Of a stretch of DNA of 42,810 nt, positions 39,670-42,810 are shown piece by piece. The translations under genes and the position numbers were made by a program. The notes beneath the pieces were generated by a model, which saw only the letters and a list, made by a program, of their open reading frames with translations, ran no database searches and was not told the origin of the DNA. This DNA comes from a virus: positions 1 through 42,810 of IMG/VR virus record IMGVR_UViG_3300022539_000234, one strand, 5' to 3'. How positions within the stretch are numbered: position 1 is the stretch's first letter; each line of letters begins with the position of its first letter.

Positions 39670-39945
39670 ATGTTAGAGCAATTGGTTCCGACCGCTGTTA
39701 GTACGGCAGCTCTTGGCTTAGTGTTTTGGGGCATACGAGCACAACGGGCAGAGATGATAAAAAAAGTTGATAAGATCGAGGATAAATATCTCCCGGTAAA
39801 ATACCATGAAAAGCTCGAAGAAATACAGCGGTTGAGCTTGAAGCTACTAATTACTGAGCAAATAGACGATCTGAAAAATGTTATTTTCCCGGAACTTAGA
39901 GCAATAAAGGATCGGTTACCACCTAATGCTAAAAACAAAGAATAA
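39670..39945 (+). CDS. Second copy of membrane coiled-coil protein (93-368)
   Basis: The gene is identical to the one at 93-368 and describes the same locus if the genome is circular. See that entry. Confidence 0.7.
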   Translation: MLEQLVPTAVSTAALGLVFWGIRAQRAEMIKKVDKIEDKYLPVKYHEKLEEIQRLSLKLLITEQIDDLKNVIFPELRAIKDRLPPNAKNKE

Positions 39946-40510
39946 AATACCAGGCAAGCTCAGCTCAACCGTGCTTATAATGGGCGATGGACAGCGCTTA
40001 CCCCAGGATATGCACCATTTTTTAGGTATTTGCTGTGGTCCTAAAAGTGAGGGTATCCGGCATGACGTTTTTGCGGTTAACAGATCCATTAACTTTTATG
40101 GTAATTGTAGGCATTGGGGAACCGCCGACGGTGAGGAAGCGATATACCAGGCTGTTCAGCTCAGGTTACAACACCGATATCTTTTGCGTCATACCTTACT
40201 CCCGGAAATAGCTGGATTTGACATTTTTTGGGAGCCCGTAGATATCCCGGCGGAAGATTGGAGAGGCAATTCGGCCCTGTTTGCGACTGAGGCTTGCCTG
40301 GGTATGGGATATAAGCGGATCGTGCTTGCTGGCTGCCCTATGAATCGTAGCGGGCATTGGTATGCTCCGTACTACTCTGGACCGGAGTGGACCAATGAGG
40401 CTTATGAGCGTTGGGAAAGACTTGAAGAAACTAAACCGCCGATCAAATCAATGAGCGGTTGGACTAAAAAACTATTTGGAGAACCTACAAAGGAATGGTT
40501 GAAATCGTAA
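39926..40510 (+). CDS. Second copy of GT42/DUF115-like paralogue A
   Basis: The gene is identical to the one at 349-933. In the assembled circle it is the same gene. See that entry. Confidence 0.8.
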   Translation: MLKTKNKIPGKLSSTVLIMGDGQRLPQDMHHFLGICCGPKSEGIRHDVFAVNRSINFYGNCRHWGTADGEEAIYQAVQLRLQHRYLLRHTLLPEIAGFDIFWEPVDIPAEDWRGNSALFATEACLGMGYKRIVLAGCPMNRSGHWYAPYYSGPEWTNEAYERWERLEETKPPIKSMSGWTKKLFGEPTKEWLKS

Positions 40511-40743
40511 AATTAAGAGACAAGAGCGGAACTATACAATTAACCGTGAAAGAAGCTCTTGAAAATGCACTGAACAGTAAATTTAAAGCCTGTTCTGTGG
40601 TCATAATATTACATTCCGAGAATGAAGATTCTCCGAGTTATGAATATTGGAACGGGGGCGGTCAAGAGCAGATGGAAATGCTTTGGCATATAGAACAATT
40701 CAAAGCGGCATTATTAGAAGGAAGGCTTGATGAATATGGTTGA
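40495..40743 (+). CDS. Second copy of hypothetical protein (918-1166)
   Basis: The gene is identical to the one at 918-1166 and is the same locus in a circular map. Confidence 0.75.
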   Translation: MVEIVKLRDKSGTIQLTVKEALENALNSKFKACSVVIILHSENEDSPSYEYWNGGGQEQMEMLWHIEQFKAALLEGRLDEYG

Positions 40744-41401
40744 AGAAAATCTGATACCAACGAAAATATTAACTGGGGACGACGTTTACGAGCGCGGTCC
40801 TGTCTTAAAGAACGATTTTAGGCATAACGATGTCTTAGCCATAGTGGCTGATGCGCCTTGTGTGTGGGACGACCTGGAAGCGTTCTGGAACGATTTTACG
40901 ATACCTCACGACATCTTGTGCGTAAACGAGGTTGCAACGGTTTTTCCATGCAGCTTTCAGCACTTTGCGGCCGGTGATTCGCACATGAAAGATATGCAGA
41001 AGGTTGCAAAGGAATTACCAAAGGAGGTGATAAAACACGCCTACAATCCCACGTCCAAGAATTTTGATGTACGCTGGATCAGAAATGGCGGAGGATGGAG
41101 CGGAACGACAACATTTTTCGCGGTTAAGGTTGCCCTGGCTATGGATTACTTGCGAATTGTTCTAATAGGTTCGCCGCTTACGAATACCGGGCATTGGTAT
41201 GATAAGCACATAGCCAACAAGGACGATCCGAGGCATTACCGCTTGATAAACCGCCACGAGGGTCATCTCTGGAAGTGGGTAGAGTTAGCGGCGCGCCCGA
41301 TCGCCGACTTTATTAGATCTATGAGTGGAAATACGGCCGATATGTTAGGACGACCTACACAAGATTGGCTGGATGATGTAAACTATTTCAAACACGCATG
41401 A
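40730..41401 (+). CDS. Second copy of GT42/DUF115-like paralogue B
   Basis: The gene is identical to the one at 1153-1824 and is the same locus in a circular map. Confidence 0.8.
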   Translation: MNMVEENLIPTKILTGDDVYERGPVLKNDFRHNDVLAIVADAPCVWDDLEAFWNDFTIPHDILCVNEVATVFPCSFQHFAAGDSHMKDMQKVAKELPKEVIKHAYNPTSKNFDVRWIRNGGGWSGTTTFFAVKVALAMDYLRIVLIGSPLTNTGHWYDKHIANKDDPRHYRLINRHEGHLWKWVELAARPIADFIRSMSGNTADMLGRPTQDWLDDVNYFKHA

Positions 41402-41414
41402 AAGGAGCGGAAAA

Positions 41415-42488
41415 ATGGCAGAAGAATTAGCAAAATCAGTGATAGAAGAAAAAATCGCCCAAGAGCCTGTAAAAGAGGCTGAACCCAAAGACAAGTACGC
41501 GGACATCGAGGTTGAGGACGCTTTTGATCCTATGGTGGACAGCGAGATTAAGCCACCAGCGGAGGAATTTATTGCCCCGGACAGCAAGGAACCAGAAGCG
41601 GACAAGAAGGAGCCTGAAACCAAGAAGCCCGATAAAGAAAAGGACAAGCCGGCGGACGAAAAGAAGGAAGTCAAGAAGGAGATCGAGCCTGAGCCTGGAA
41701 AAGAAGAAAAGTACAGCAAACGGGTCCAGAAGCGTATTGACAAATTGACTTACGATAAGAAATCCTCCGACGAACGAGCTGACGTCGCAGAGGCAGAACT
41801 CGAAAAGTTAAAGGAAGGCGCGGCCGAACCTGAACCCTCGGAAGCTCCGGCAACCGAGGAAGATAAAAAAGCGGCTGCGGACAGAGCTAAGTTGATCGAC
41901 GATCATGTTAATAAGATCGCTCTCAAACAAGCGGGAGAAAAGCCGAAAGAAGCGGACTTCGACAACCTTGACGACTACACGATCGCGCTGGCCGGATGGT
42001 CGGCCGACGTGAAACATTACGAGTTCAAGGCAAAGGAAGTCGTGGAAGCTAAACAGGAATCCTCGAGGAAAAAGGCCCTCGATTTCAAGTCCCGGATGGA
42101 CAAGGGATTTGATTTATACGAGGACTTTGAGGACGTGGCTTTGACTCCGACGCTTGGAATTACAAACGCTATGGTAGCAGCCATGCAGGACATTGAGGAA
42201 GTACCCGAGCTTGTATATTATCTCGGAAAGCACCCAAAGGTAGTTGCCAAAATTGCCCGTATGGAACCTATTAGCATGGCGGTTGAAATAGGCAAAATTG
42301 TTGCGAGGTTTACCGAGGATCCGGAGTCAAAACCCACGGAAACCCCGCTTAAAAATCCAAAAAAAACCATATCAAAAGCCCCTGAGCCCATTAGCGCCGT
42401 GAGCTCATCGACGTCGTCTAAAAAAGACCCAGAGAAAATGAGTCATGCCGAGTACAGAAAATGGCGAGAGGACGGAGGGGGCACATAG
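41415..42488 (+). CDS. Second copy of scaffold-like protein
   Basis: The gene is identical to the one at 1838-2911 and is the same locus in a circular map. Confidence 0.75.
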   Translation: MAEELAKSVIEEKIAQEPVKEAEPKDKYADIEVEDAFDPMVDSEIKPPAEEFIAPDSKEPEADKKEPETKKPDKEKDKPADEKKEVKKEIEPEPGKEEKYSKRVQKRIDKLTYDKKSSDERADVAEAELEKLKEGAAEPEPSEAPATEEDKKAAADRAKLIDDHVNKIALKQAGEKPKEADFDNLDDYTIALAGWSADVKHYEFKAKEVVEAKQESSRKKALDFKSRMDKGFDLYEDFEDVALTPTLGITNAMVAAMQDIEEVPELVYYLGKHPKVVAKIARMEPISMAVEIGKIVARFTEDPESKPTETPLKNPKKTISKAPEPISAVSSSTSSKKDPEKMSHAEYRKWREDGGGT

Positions 42489-42503
42489 AAAGGATAATTA
42501 CTA

Positions 42504-42810
42504 ATGACTGTAACACTTTTAAATCCAACGATTATCGCAAAAGAGGCGTTGATGATGCTCGAAAACAACATGGTAATGGGAGCTCACGTTCACCGGAAGT
42601 ACAAAAAAGAGTTTAAAAAGGTGGGCGGTACTATTACTATCAGAAAGCCGGTCAAGTTCAAAGTGACCAAAGCCCGAACGAGAACTCAATCGGGCGTAAC
42701 CGAGCCGTCTATCACGCTTCAAGTGGCAACCCAGGCTCATGTTAGTTGGGATTTCACCACTGTTGATTTAACCCTAACCATAGAGGAGTATTCGGAAAGA
42801 TACATCAAAC
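42504..42810 (+). CDS. Coat protein 5' end, variant allele (cut by window end)
   Basis: The first 102 codons of coat are present, cut off at the window end. From codon 35 on there are 15 base differences from the copy at 2927. Only one changes an amino acid (R35 to K); the rest are silent, for example acc/ata/acc/att/cgt against act/att/act/atc/aga. This is the mark of a second, functional strain allele under purifying selection, not of sequencing error. Confidence 0.85.
   Translation, partial: MTVTLLNPTIIAKEALMMLENNMVMGAHVHRKYKKEFKKVGGTITIRKPVKFKVTKARTRTQSGVTEPSITLQVATQAHVSWDFTTVDLTLTIEEYSERYIK

Larger units (their letters stand above)
39578..42810. repeat. Terminal direct repeat, second copy
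   Basis: This copy matches bases 1-3233. After about base 42606 it differs at 15 sites in the coat gene. See the first copy for interpretation. Confidence 0.95.

Overview
This window looks like one complete uncultured tailed phage genome (Caudoviricetes, short-tailed, with a P22-type virion module). A terminal overlap joins the ends: bases 1-3233 recur at 39578-42810, so the unit genome is about 39,577 bp and circular or circularly permuted. The recognisable virion genes follow the P22 order: small terminase, large terminase, portal, scaffold-like protein, coat, gp4-like tail accessory factor, gp10-like head-closure protein, fibre, and four probable ejection proteins. The standard genetic code is used and Shine-Dalgarno sites are mostly AAGGAGG-like. 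Nothing identifies the host beyond a bacterium with a Tat pathway. No integrase, DNA polymerase or RNA polymerase is visible.

Layout. 34970-17265, running through the join, is the late rightward block (packaging, capsid, tail, ejection proteins, ending in a small membrane protein). 17287-21350 is a leftward early operon with a Bet/RecT annealing protein, a RecE/YqaJ-type exonuclease and small accessory genes. A divergent control region at 21351-21490 carries two TTGACA promoters and a Cro/CI-like HTH gene. 21490-24230 is a rightward replication block (Phg_2220_C-type initiator, DUF6475-like possible loader, DUF1064-type nuclease). 24175-34600 is a long accessory block: NeuA-like CMP-sugar synthetase, class-III aminotransferase, VOC protein, NeuB-like synthase, methyltransferase, two radical SAM enzymes, two homing endonucleases, two Tat-signal proteins, an M15 endolysin and several small membrane proteins. 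34592-35002 is a 400-bp late control leader with a strong promoter, a short RNA ending in a UUCG terminator, a second long hairpin and several perfect palindromes.

How the genes may work together. The most interesting reading is a phage-encoded nonulosonic (sialic-like) acid system. NeuB and NeuA homologues, an aminotransferase, a methyltransferase and radical SAM enzymes would make and tailor a CMP-activated sugar. Two paralogous Rossmann-type proteins encoded between portal and scaffold resemble the GT42/DUF115 (Maf-like) transferases that use such sugars. This would put candidate transferases inside the capsid operon and suggests glycosylation of the virion or of the host surface. That link is inference. 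A second oddity is a small Tat-signal protein carrying a 25-residue segment clearly related to the phage's own coat protein.
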